From: Candidatus Nitrosocosmicus sp.
GTDB lineage: Archaea > Thermoproteota > Nitrososphaeria > Nitrososphaerales > Nitrososphaeraceae
DNA: 5,443 bases
Assembly: GCA_030452275.1 (NCBI GenBank)
Contig: JAKDMR010000161.1
Location: 1 to 5,443 of the forward strand
Direction: 5' to 3'
A model generated the notes under the pieces. The model was not told the DNA's origin. It saw nothing but the letters and a program-made list of their open reading frames with translations, and did not search any database. The stretch's first letter is position 1. Each line of letters starts with the position of its first letter. The position numbers and the translations under genes were made by a program. Positions 1 to 5,443 of the stretch are shown here, piece after piece.

Positions 1-67
1 ATAAAATTCTCTAATAAAAAGAAATTAGATGAGTGGAATATACGCGGAAATATAAAATAGTAAAAGG

Positions 68-74
68 TTATATA
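68..74 (+). promoter_or_regulatory. TATA-like box for the phosphatidyltransferase gene
   Basis: TTATATA lies 25-31 bases before the GTG at 99, the spacing expected for an archaeal TATA box of a leaderless transcript that begins at the start codon. No Shine-Dalgarno-like sequence precedes that GTG. The box would sit inside the coding region if the GTG at 33 were the true start, so it argues for 99. Confidence 0.4.
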
Positions 75-98
75 CTACGAAACGGGTCAAATTATTAC

Positions 99-1181
99 GT
101 GCTTAACAACTTAAGAAATAGATTTGATCCTATAATTGAAAAGGTAGGAAGAGGATTTGCAAGTTTAGGTTTTGGACCGAGCTTCTGGACATGGGTAGGG
201 TTAGGTCTTTCAATAATATCAGCTATTATGTTTTCTTTACATTCACCTGCGATTGGAGTGGACTGGTATACTGCTACATTCTTAGGTAGTTTATTCCTCC
301 TTTTTGCAGGCTTCTTTGATGTCGTAGATGGAGCGGTTGCCCGCGTAACAAAAAGAACTTCGGCACTGGGTGGCTACCTTGATTCAGTTTTGGACAAGGT
401 TTCCGAAATAATTATATTCATTGGTATTCTCATAGGCAGTTTTACAAACCCCGTACTTGTTCTAGTGGCTCTTTCACTATCAATGTTGGTTAGTTATACA
501 AGAGCCCGCGGTGAAGGCTTAGGCGTAGACCTCAAAGGAAAAGGTATTGCAGAAAGAGCGGAAAGAATACTTATCGTAGTGATTCTTGGTTTCATACCGT
601 TTCAAGAGAACATATCTGTAGCCCTGTGGATAATTTCGATCTTGTCGGCTGTGACTGTACTTGAGAGATTAAAAGTGGTCTCTACAAAGTTGGGGACCCC
701 TCTTTTCTCAATCCAAACATTCAGAGACATGACTAGTAGACATCATGAACATGAGGTTTCATCTGGTACTATTACTTCCAGACTTAATGAACCACCAACA
801 TCATTATCAAAAATCACCAAGAATGTTAATGATTATTTAGATAAGACCGATAGCAAGAAAATGACAAATCCTGATAAACCATCATCATCAACCACAACAT
901 CTACAACAACTCCACCTCCACCTCCACCACCAGCTCCAAAGGCTCAATATTTGGATAAAACTGATCCAAACGAAACTGGAAGAAATGTCGCTCACATTAT
1001 TTTTGATGATGATGGCGAGGATGAGGTTTATAAGAAATTTACAAAGAGCAACACCGCATCCAGCTCAACTAGTGAAACCGATAGTGGTAGTAATGATACG
1101 GCATCCAGCTCAACTAGTGAAACCGATAGTGGTAGTAATGATATTACTAAGGATGACAAAAAACCTGAAAATAGTCAATAA
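99..1181 (+). CDS. CDP-alcohol phosphatidyltransferase, probable archaetidylinositol-phosphate synthase-like, with long low-complexity C-terminal tail
   Basis: Integral membrane enzyme that would transfer a phosphorylated alcohol onto a CDP-activated lipid (in archaea CDP-archaeol), releasing CMP. The family signature DGx2ARx8Gx3Dx3D is complete: Asp74, Asp77-Gly78, Ala81-Arg82, Gly91, Asp95 and Asp99, the aspartates being the expected metal ligands and catalytic base. About six hydrophobic segments are visible, near residues 28-47, 56-73, 101-115, 117-133, 156-168 and 172-188. The catalytic domain ends near residue 205; the remaining ~155 residues are hydrophilic and rich in Ser, Thr, Asp, Lys and Pro, with seven prolines at 272-278, and look disordered. 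I chose the GTG at 99 because it gives a family-like start (MLNNLR) and has a TATA-like box 25-31 bases upstream; an in-frame GTG at 33, just after a TGA, would add 22 residues. Archaetidylinositol phosphate synthesis is inferred; another polar head group is possible. Confidence 0.85.
   Translation: MLNNLRNRFDPIIEKVGRGFASLGFGPSFWTWVGLGLSIISAIMFSLHSPAIGVDWYTATFLGSLFLLFAGFFDVVDGAVARVTKRTSALGGYLDSVLDKVSEIIIFIGILIGSFTNPVLVLVALSLSMLVSYTRARGEGLGVDLKGKGIAERAERILIVVILGFIPFQENISVALWIISILSAVTVLERLKVVSTKLGTPLFSIQTFRDMTSRHHEHEVSSGTITSRLNEPPTSLSKITKNVNDYLDKTDSKKMTNPDKPSSSTTTSTTTPPPPPPPAPKAQYLDKTDPNETGRNVAHIIFDDDGEDEVYKKFTKSNTASSSTSETDSGSNDTASSSTSETDSGSNDITKDDKKPENSQ
881..938 (+). repeat. Purine-poor low-complexity tract encoding Ser/Thr and poly-Pro
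   Basis: A run of near-trinucleotide repeats (ATC, then ACA, then CCT/CCA) within the phosphatidyltransferase gene. It encodes Ser-Ser-Ser-Thr-rich residues followed by seven consecutive prolines. The + strand is almost free of G here. Such tracts are prone to slippage, and the encoded segment is likely an extended, unfolded linker. Confidence 0.75.
1053..1142 (+). repeat. Two tandem copies of a 45-bp unit (15-residue protein repeat)
   Basis: Copy one is 1053-1097 and copy two is 1098-1142. Read base by base they differ at one position only (C at 1055, G at 1100), which is a silent third codon position. The unit is in frame and encodes TASSSTSETDSGSND twice, residues 319-333 and 334-348 of the phosphatidyltransferase. 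Identity at silent sites points to a recent duplication. Confidence 0.95.
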
Positions 1182-1190
1182 TAGTCAATA
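1171..1190 (+). repeat. 10-bp tandem duplication spanning the stop codon
   Basis: ATAGTCAATA occurs twice back to back. The TAA stop of the phosphatidyltransferase gene spans the junction (1179-1181), so the second copy is untranslated. It lies 28 bases after the 45-bp repeat and suggests the same local tendency to duplicate. Confidence 0.85.
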
Positions 1191-1199
1191 ATTGCTATA

Positions 1200-1206
1200 T
1201 TTTTTT
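1200..1206 (+). terminator. T-tract terminator of the phosphatidyltransferase gene
   Basis: Seven T residues follow the stop codon by 18 bases. Archaeal termination commonly needs only a T-rich stretch in the non-template strand, without a hairpin. No convincing stem is seen just before it. Confidence 0.4.
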
Positions 1207-1303
1207 AAACTAAGAATCAAGTAATATTACCTGAAAGCAAAATATAATGCTTATATGTAAATATATTTCGTTACAGTGATAATAAATTCTAGACTTGTGT
1301 CTT

Positions 1304-1309
1304 AAAAAA
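1304..1309 (-). terminator. T-tract terminator of the S26e gene
   Basis: Six A residues on the + strand read as T6 on the - strand, 4 bases beyond the S26e stop codon. Together with the T-tract at 1200-1206 it gives each gene of this convergent pair its own stop signal within the 132-bp gap. The rest of that gap shows no gene. Confidence 0.35.
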
Positions 1310-1313
1310 TTAT

Positions 1314-1601
1314 CTAGCCTAATTTTCCTGAGTTTCGTCTATCGTTTTCCGATCTTACTTTTACTATACCTCTATGTACTGCGCAGGAAACACAATAAAA
1401 TTTGACATCTGTTGAAGGGGCAATATAAGCACCTTGTGCTTTCAATTCTTTAGCTAGCTGAGGCTCTACTAGGGTGATCCTTCCTGTGATTTTCTTTGCT
1501 TTATCTCTGGGTACCATTGCACCACATTGACTGCAATGAACGGTTCCTGAACTTCCCTTTCCACCTTTAGTTCTTCCCCTACTGGTTCTTTTCTTAGGCA
1601 T
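1314..1601 (-). CDS. rps26e: Small ribosomal subunit protein S26e (eS26)
   Basis: Zinc-ribbon protein of the archaeal and eukaryotic small ribosomal subunit; the eukaryotic member lies near the mRNA exit channel, close to the 3' end of the small-subunit rRNA. The 95-residue product begins with a basic tail (MPKKRTSRGR), carries a first Cys pair at 23 and 26 (CSQC) and a second at 70 and 73 (CVSC), which form a four-Cys zinc site, and contains the family signature YCVSCAVHRGIVKVRS at 69-84. It lacks the long C-terminal extension of many eukaryotic forms, as expected for an archaeal copy. The start ATG has a TATA-like box 28-34 bases upstream. It stands alone, convergent with the lipid enzyme and divergent from the PfkB-family gene. 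Identification is secure. Confidence 0.96.
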   Translation of the reverse strand: MPKKRTSRGRTKGGKGSSGTVHCSQCGAMVPRDKAKKITGRITLVEPQLAKELKAQGAYIAPSTDVKFYCVSCAVHRGIVKVRSENDRRNSGKLG

Positions 1602-1628
1602 CCATTGTTTTTGAAACTATTCCTATCC

Positions 1629-1635
1629 TTTAAAT
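1629..1635 (-). promoter_or_regulatory. TATA-like box for rps26e
   Basis: On the - strand this reads ATTTAAA, 28-34 bases before the ATG, which predicts a leader of only a few bases. No Shine-Dalgarno-like sequence lies between box and ATG at the usual spacing. Confidence 0.45.
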
Positions 1636-1659
1636 CTTATGATAACCTTATTATGTTGC

Positions 1660-1666
1660 TTTAAAA
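1660..1666 (+). promoter_or_regulatory. TATA-like box for the PfkB-family gene
   Basis: TTTAAAA, 25-31 bases before the ATG at 1691, in a longer A/T run (1660-1677). It faces away from the rps26e box only 25 bases to its left, so the 89-bp gap 1602-1690 works as a compact two-way promoter region. Confidence 0.45.
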
Positions 1667-1690
1667 TTTTTAAAAAAGAAAGATAAATTC

Positions 1691-2602
1691 ATGAAAATCT
1701 GCATTGCTTCGCATGTGGCCCTTGATGAGATAGTAGGTCTAGAGGGTGAAAAGACTGAGAGCCTAGGAGGTCCAGTTTGCTATGGTTCTTTATTAGCAAA
1801 ACCTTTCAACTTTAATACTTTTGCGGCAACTAGAGTTGGAAACGATATGATAGGAAAATTACAATTGCTGAGAGATTGTAACATATTTTTAACCGAAAAT
1901 CAAATTGACAAGTCGAATCCTACAACCAAATTTAGATTAATCTTGGATAAAGATGGTGGACGCCAGCTTTACCTTTTGTCAAGTTGTTCGGAGATTGATG
2001 TGAATGATTTTGTGGATAGCGATGCAGTGTTATTGAGTCCAATATTTGAGGAAATTTCTCAAGACACACTCCGGAAAGTAGTGAATAATTATGGTGATAG
2101 GTTCATAATGATTGATCCTCAAGGTTTTCTTCGTTACAAAAATAGTGAAGGGTTAATCTTAAGCAGGAAAAGTATTGATTTAGATCTCAAGGGTGTGACG
2201 GCTATTAAGGCAGATGAGGAGGAATTATCGGCCCTTACCGGAGGTACTACTTCATTTGAAGGAATGGTAAAGCTCCGAGACAAGTATAATCTTGAATTTA
2301 TAATATCAACAGGTAGTAATAGCATTATTTTTTTGCATAAGAATATTGTTTATACAATAAAGTTTAGAAAAATCGGTAGCCCTGATCATACTGGCCTGGG
2401 TGACATTCTCGCCACTGGATTTACCTGCGCTTATTTAAAAGAACGGGACCCGCTTTGGGCCATTTGTTTTGGAGCTGGATCTGTTATCGCTTCGTTGGAA
2501 TCAAAAATGAGAGGGGTTCAAAAAGTTCCACAGAGGATGAATTCAATCGAAAGGTATGCATCTTATTTCTATAATACTATAAAATTTAAGGTAGTTGGTT
2601 AG
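1691..2602 (+). CDS. PfkB/ribokinase-family carbohydrate or nucleoside kinase, substrate unknown
   Basis: Predicted cytoplasmic ATP-dependent kinase of a sugar, polyol or nucleoside. The 303-residue length fits the family. Visible marks are Asp12 in the first strand-loop (HVALDEI), where the family often contacts substrate; the Gly-Gly motif at 26-27 (SLGGPVCYGS); DPQGFLR at 142-148; the strand IISTGS at 204-209; and the C-terminal PfkB signature DHTGLGD at 232-238, with Asp238 as the expected catalytic base and Gly235-Gly237 forming the anion hole. Start ATG 1691 is supported by the upstream TATA-like box. It is followed after 64 bp by the NAD kinase gene in the same direction, which has its own candidate promoter. 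The substrate cannot be read from sequence; inositol, ribose-like sugars or nucleosides are all possible. Confidence 0.88.
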   Translation: MKICIASHVALDEIVGLEGEKTESLGGPVCYGSLLAKPFNFNTFAATRVGNDMIGKLQLLRDCNIFLTENQIDKSNPTTKFRLILDKDGGRQLYLLSSCSEIDVNDFVDSDAVLLSPIFEEISQDTLRKVVNNYGDRFIMIDPQGFLRYKNSEGLILSRKSIDLDLKGVTAIKADEEELSALTGGTTSFEGMVKLRDKYNLEFIISTGSNSIIFLHKNIVYTIKFRKIGSPDHTGLGDILATGFTCAYLKERDPLWAICFGAGSVIASLESKMRGVQKVPQRMNSIERYASYFYNTIKFKVVG

Positions 2603-2630
2603 TTGATGAAAGTGAAATAAAAACAAACTT

Positions 2631-2638
2631 TATTAAAT
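2631..2638 (+). promoter_or_regulatory. TATA-like box for the NAD kinase gene
   Basis: TATTAAAT in the 64-bp gap between the PfkB-family gene and the NAD kinase, 29-36 bases before the ATG at 2667. It suggests that the NAD kinase can be transcribed on its own with a short leader, although readthrough from the gene before it is also possible. Confidence 0.35.
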
Positions 2639-2666
2639 TACCTTAATCAAACAAAGATTCATTATA

Positions 2667-3671
2667 ATGCGAATTGCTTTGTCAGGATTCACCGGTAAAG
2701 ATTCAACCATATTAAGTCAAGTGGTAAAAACACTAGATGAATCACACATACAGACACAAATTATGAATAGCTCAAATGAAGATGTTGGTAAGGATGTTGA
2801 CATGGTATTAGTACCTGGCGGTGACAGGGGTATTCTCAATTATTTTCACAAGACATCAGTGCAGTCAGCTCCTGTTTTGGGCCTTTATGAGTCGAATTCT
2901 ACCGGATTTCTCGCCCAGATTGATGTCAAAGGCATAGATCTAATAAAGGAATCGCTAAAGTCCGGGAACTACGAAATAAGAGAAGAAGAAAGACTGGCTG
3001 TTAAGGTAGATGGGAAAGAAATGGAGCCTGTTCTCAATGATGTGGCAATTTTTTCTAACAAGAGTGCTATCCTGGTGGAACATTTCCTCAGAATAAACAA
3101 CAAAGATATTTGGCACGATAATAGTGATGGAGTTATTATTGCTACACCTATAGGCTCCACAGCATACGCTATGTCAGCAGGCGGTCCAATTGTTCTCCAA
3201 AATTCACACGTTGTTGTCGTGGTTTCAGTCAACTCATTGGATAATACCAGACGCCCACTCATTGTGTCTGATGAAAGTCTTGTAGAGATAGTAGATATAA
3301 CGTCAAGTCATCATTGTGAAGTAATATTGGATGGAACCTCCCGTGTTAAGATTACAGATAAATTGCAATGTAACAAACATGAATTTCCTGCCAGATTAGT
3401 AACGCTTAACAACAATTATTCAGCCACCAGGATAATTGAGAAAAAAGTAAAATACGCTGAAGATCTGCTACGCATGCCACCAAGTGCTAAACTAATTCTC
3501 AAAACACTAGAGTATGAAGGTGCCATGACCCAAAAGGATTTAATTAATAAGACAATGTTACCAGAGCGAACAATCAGGTTGTCATTATCTCACCTGTTAA
3601 ACCGAGGCTATGTAAAAAAGAAAATTTCCCTCAGAGATGCCCGACAAAAAATCTATGAATTAAAGATCTAG
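2667..3671 (+). CDS. nadK: NAD kinase (ATP-NAD/polyphosphate-NAD kinase family) with C-terminal winged-helix domain
   Basis: Phosphorylates NAD to NADP using ATP or polyphosphate. Family marks in order: a GGD loop at 51-53 (PGGDRGIL) with the catalytic Asp53; a divergent second motif near 71-82 ending TGFL; the Asn124-Asp125 pair (LNDVAI); the strongly conserved block 154-174 (DGVIIATP, then GSTAY, then SAGGP); and LDGTS at 221-225. The catalytic domain ends near residue 255. Residues about 265-334 form a separate domain: helix SAKLILKTLEYEG, helix TQKDLINKTM, likely recognition helix PERTIRLSLSHLLNRGY, then a Lys-rich wing, which is a winged-helix fold of MarR/ArsR type. Departures from the usual pattern are Arg54 for Gly in GGDG, Ile162 for Thr in TPTGS, and a changed GINxGRLGFL motif. 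Activity is likely but not certain; the DNA-binding role of the tail is inferred. Confidence 0.88.
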   Translation: MRIALSGFTGKDSTILSQVVKTLDESHIQTQIMNSSNEDVGKDVDMVLVPGGDRGILNYFHKTSVQSAPVLGLYESNSTGFLAQIDVKGIDLIKESLKSGNYEIREEERLAVKVDGKEMEPVLNDVAIFSNKSAILVEHFLRINNKDIWHDNSDGVIIATPIGSTAYAMSAGGPIVLQNSHVVVVVSVNSLDNTRRPLIVSDESLVEIVDITSSHHCEVILDGTSRVKITDKLQCNKHEFPARLVTLNNNYSATRIIEKKVKYAEDLLRMPPSAKLILKTLEYEGAMTQKDLINKTMLPERTIRLSLSHLLNRGYVKKKISLRDARQKIYELKI

Positions 3672-3678
3672 TGTTGAA

Positions 3679-5337
3679 TCAAGCAAGACTTTTAGTTGCT
3701 TTCTTACTTTCAAGAGTTGTTCTAACAAAATTTTCAAAGGCCGGTTCTGGAAATCCTGGTCGACTGTGAAATTCACCATGGTACTGAATCCCCAGATAAA
3801 ATCTATGACTGGGTATTTCCAGAATTTCGATCCTTTTTCCTGCATCTGACGATCCAGTAAATTTCATACCGTTTCTTTCTATTAGGTCCATATACTCTTG
3901 ATTAAATTCATATCTATGCCTATGACGTTTTTGAACCATGGTTTTTTGATATATTTTCGATGCAATAGAACCAGATCCGATTTGAATATTGTGAAGGCCC
4001 AATCTCATCGTTCCTCCCATCGCTTTGATTTGTTTTTGCTCGGGCATGTATAGCACTACAGGGTTGTTGGTCTTAGAATTGATTTCTGTTGAATTTGCAT
4101 CGGATAGTTTACAAACATTTCTTGCAAACTCAACTATCGCTAGTTGAAAGCCAAAACAAATCCCTAAGAAGGGAACATCATTCACCCTTGCAAAATTGCA
4201 TGAATTGATAATGCCCTCGCTACCCCTACTTCCGAATCCTCCAGGAACCAGAATTCCATCATATTCCTTTAAATATTCAAAAATCCTTAAATTGGTATTT
4301 GTATTACGCTTGTTAGTACCCGAGAATTCAATTCTTTCCGAATCTATCCAATCTATATCTATTTCCTTGCTGAATTTAGCACCAGCATGTAGTAACGCCT
4401 GGGATACACTTACATAGCTGTCTTTCAAATCTACGTATTTTCCGATTATGCCTATTTTCACACTCCCATTGAATTTGAGGAAGGAGTTGGCAATCTTATT
4501 CCATTTCAAGATTCTTGGGGTTAGATTCAAATTCAAACTCTTTGAAATAACTTTCGTAATTCCCTGATCAAATAAAATTTTGGGGACAGAATAAATTGAA
4601 GGAGCGTCATGACTAGACATTACGCAATCGGTAGGGATACTAGCAAACAGTGAAATTTTTCTGATAGTTTCCCTCGTTAATGGAGTCCTACATCGCACAG
4701 CCAATAAGTCAGGCTGAATGCCTATCCTGCGCAATTCCTGTACGCTATGTTGTGTAGGTTTTGTTTTTTGCTCCCCTACAGCGTCCAGGACGGGGGCTAG
4801 GGTTACATGGACAAAGAAAGTATTTGTATACCCATCTTCCAACTCCATCTGCCTTAATGCTTCTAAAAAAGGTAGGCTTTCAATATCTCCAACTGTTCCA
4901 CCACATTCCACCACTAAAATTTCCAGATTCTCTTCTTGAGATATTTTTCTCAACTGTTTTTTTATTTCATCTGTTACATGTGGTATTATTTGTACGCACT
5001 GTCCTAGGTATTTCCCTTGCCTTTCTAGTCCTATCACATTTGAAAAAATTCGCCCTGCAGTCAAATTATGGCTTGATTTTAAACTGATATCAAGAAATCG
5101 TTCGTAATTTCCTATATCCATGTCACATTCACCGCCGTCGTCGGTAACGAACACTTCACCGTGAGTCAGAGGATTCATAGTTCCTGCATCATAATTCAGA
5201 TACGGATCTATTTTTATGCAAGTGACTTTCAACCCGCAAAGTTGTAGTAATTTGGCGATAGATGAAGCTACGATTCCTTTCCCTAGGCCAGACATTACTC
5301 CCCCCGTTACAAATATAAATTTTGGAGAATTGGTCAT
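3679..5337 (-). CDS. pyrG: CTP synthase (glutamine-hydrolysing)
   Basis: Makes CTP from UTP, ATP and glutamine, the last step of pyrimidine nucleotide synthesis; cytoplasmic. The 552-residue product is complete and slightly longer than the usual ~535-550. The N-terminal synthetase half (about 1-275) has the P-loop TGGVMSGLGKG at 11-21, the IDPYLNYDAGTMNP block at 43-56, ECGGTVGDIES at 144-154 and the UTP/CTP-site block QHSVQELRR at 196-204. The C-terminal class I glutamine amidotransferase half has PGGFGSRG at 365-372, the nucleophile Cys394 (GICFGFQ), RHRHRYEFN at 471-479 and the His520-Glu522 pair of the triad. The usual HPEF here reads HGEF. The ATG start gives the expected family N-terminus. 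Its 3' end lies 7 bp from the convergent nadK stop. A role in supplying CTP for CDP-lipid synthesis is inferred from pathway knowledge. Confidence 0.97.
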   Translation of the reverse strand: MTNSPKFIFVTGGVMSGLGKGIVASSIAKLLQLCGLKVTCIKIDPYLNYDAGTMNPLTHGEVFVTDDGGECDMDIGNYERFLDISLKSSHNLTAGRIFSNVIGLERQGKYLGQCVQIIPHVTDEIKKQLRKISQEENLEILVVECGGTVGDIESLPFLEALRQMELEDGYTNTFFVHVTLAPVLDAVGEQKTKPTQHSVQELRRIGIQPDLLAVRCRTPLTRETIRKISLFASIPTDCVMSSHDAPSIYSVPKILFDQGITKVISKSLNLNLTPRILKWNKIANSFLKFNGSVKIGIIGKYVDLKDSYVSVSQALLHAGAKFSKEIDIDWIDSERIEFSGTNKRNTNTNLRIFEYLKEYDGILVPGGFGSRGSEGIINSCNFARVNDVPFLGICFGFQLAIVEFARNVCKLSDANSTEINSKTNNPVVLYMPEQKQIKAMGGTMRLGLHNIQIGSGSIASKIYQKTMVQKRHRHRYEFNQEYMDLIERNGMKFTGSSDAGKRIEILEIPSHRFYLGIQYHGEFHSRPGFPEPAFENFVRTTLESKKATKSLA

Positions 5338-5417
5338 AATCGCTTTATAGAAATTGTAGATTGAATCAATGACAATTAAGTGTTTATTATTATTTAACCG
5401 GATTTAATGTTACTATA
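5338..5417. promoter_or_regulatory. Divergent promoter region between pyrG and a possible rightward gene
   Basis: An 80-bp AT-rich gap. On the - strand an ACTTAATT-like box at 5374-5381 lies 37-44 bases before the pyrG ATG and is a possible TATA element; TATAAAG at 5343-5349 is a better match but only 6-12 bases from the ATG, too close to act for this start. On the + strand TATTTAA at 5391-5397 lies 21-27 bases before the ATG at 5418. None is decisive. Confidence 0.3.
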
Positions 5418-5443
5418 ATGAAAAGTTTTATTATGGTATTCTG
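5418..5443 (+). CDS. Possible 5' end of a rightward gene, cut by the window edge
   Basis: ATG at 5418 opens a reading frame of eight complete codons (MKSFIMVF) that runs off the window. It has a TATA-like box 21-27 bases upstream and lies divergent from pyrG. The fragment is too short to identify, and the open frame could be chance. Confidence 0.2.

Noticed and set aside
29..55. ATG at 29 as a short upstream peptide (MSGIYAEI then stop)
   Set aside because: Eight codons with no supporting signal, in a different frame from the downstream gene; most likely chance.
214..330. Possible signal peptide or surface protein reading of the first gene because of its Ser/Thr/Pro tail
   Set aside because: The complete CDP-alcohol phosphatidyltransferase motif and about six membrane segments define it as a membrane enzyme; the tail is an addition to that.
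985..1191. Open frame of 68 codons on the + strand inside the phosphatidyltransferase tail
   Set aside because: It is an alternative reading of the same repeat-rich DNA, has no promoter or start signal of its own, and its repetitive protein is a by-product of the 45-bp duplication.
1291..1302. Small inverted repeat AGAC-TTGT-GTCT in the gap after rps26e as a hairpin terminator
   Set aside because: The stem is only four base pairs, and on the - strand it lies after the T-tract rather than before it.
2969..3262. Open frame of 97 codons on the - strand opposite nadK
   Set aside because: It is antisense to the conserved NAD kinase core; the frame stays open because of the codon use of nadK.
4761..5087. 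Open frame of 108 codons on the + strand opposite pyrG
   Set aside because: It lies entirely antisense to the conserved synthetase domain of pyrG, and its product shows no recognisable domain.

Overview
The window looks like a chromosomal core-gene segment from an archaeon, most likely an AT-rich member of the Nitrososphaerota (Thaumarchaeota). The sequence-based reasons are a ribosomal protein S26e gene (a family of archaea and eukaryotes, not bacteria), AT-rich TATA-like boxes about 25-34 bases before several start codons with no clear Shine-Dalgarno sites, a CDP-alcohol phosphatidyltransferase of the kind that builds archaeal lipid head groups, and an archaeal-style CTP synthase. Placement near Nitrosocosmicus or Nitrososphaera is a guess from overall protein style, not from any search.

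Layout, left to right: (1) positions 99-1181, + strand, a membrane CDP-alcohol phosphatidyltransferase with a complete catalytic motif and an unusual, roughly 155-residue low-complexity hydrophilic tail that contains a poly-proline run and a near-perfect 45-bp tandem duplication; (2) positions 1314-1601, - strand, ribosomal protein S26e, convergent with gene 1 across a 132-bp gap that has a T-tract for each direction; (3) positions 1691-2602, + strand, a PfkB/ribokinase-family kinase, divergent from S26e across an 89-bp two-way promoter region; (4) positions 2667-3671, + strand, an NAD kinase whose catalytic domain is followed by a C-terminal winged-helix domain; (5) positions 3679-5337, - strand, CTP synthase (pyrG), which ends only 7 bp from the NAD kinase stop; (6) at the right edge, a possible first few codons of a + strand gene at 5418.

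The genes are mostly housekeeping. CTP synthase supplies CTP, which is needed for the CDP-activated lipids used by the enzyme of gene 1; NAD kinase makes NADP; S26e is part of the small ribosomal subunit. A metabolic link between the PfkB kinase and gene 1 through inositol phosphate is possible but unproven. I see no mobile element, CRISPR array, tRNA, rRNA or phage gene. No stretch over 300 bases lacks a gene. The points most worth a second look are the NAD kinase-winged helix fusion with its altered nucleotide-binding motifs, and the repeat-bearing disordered tail on the lipid enzyme.
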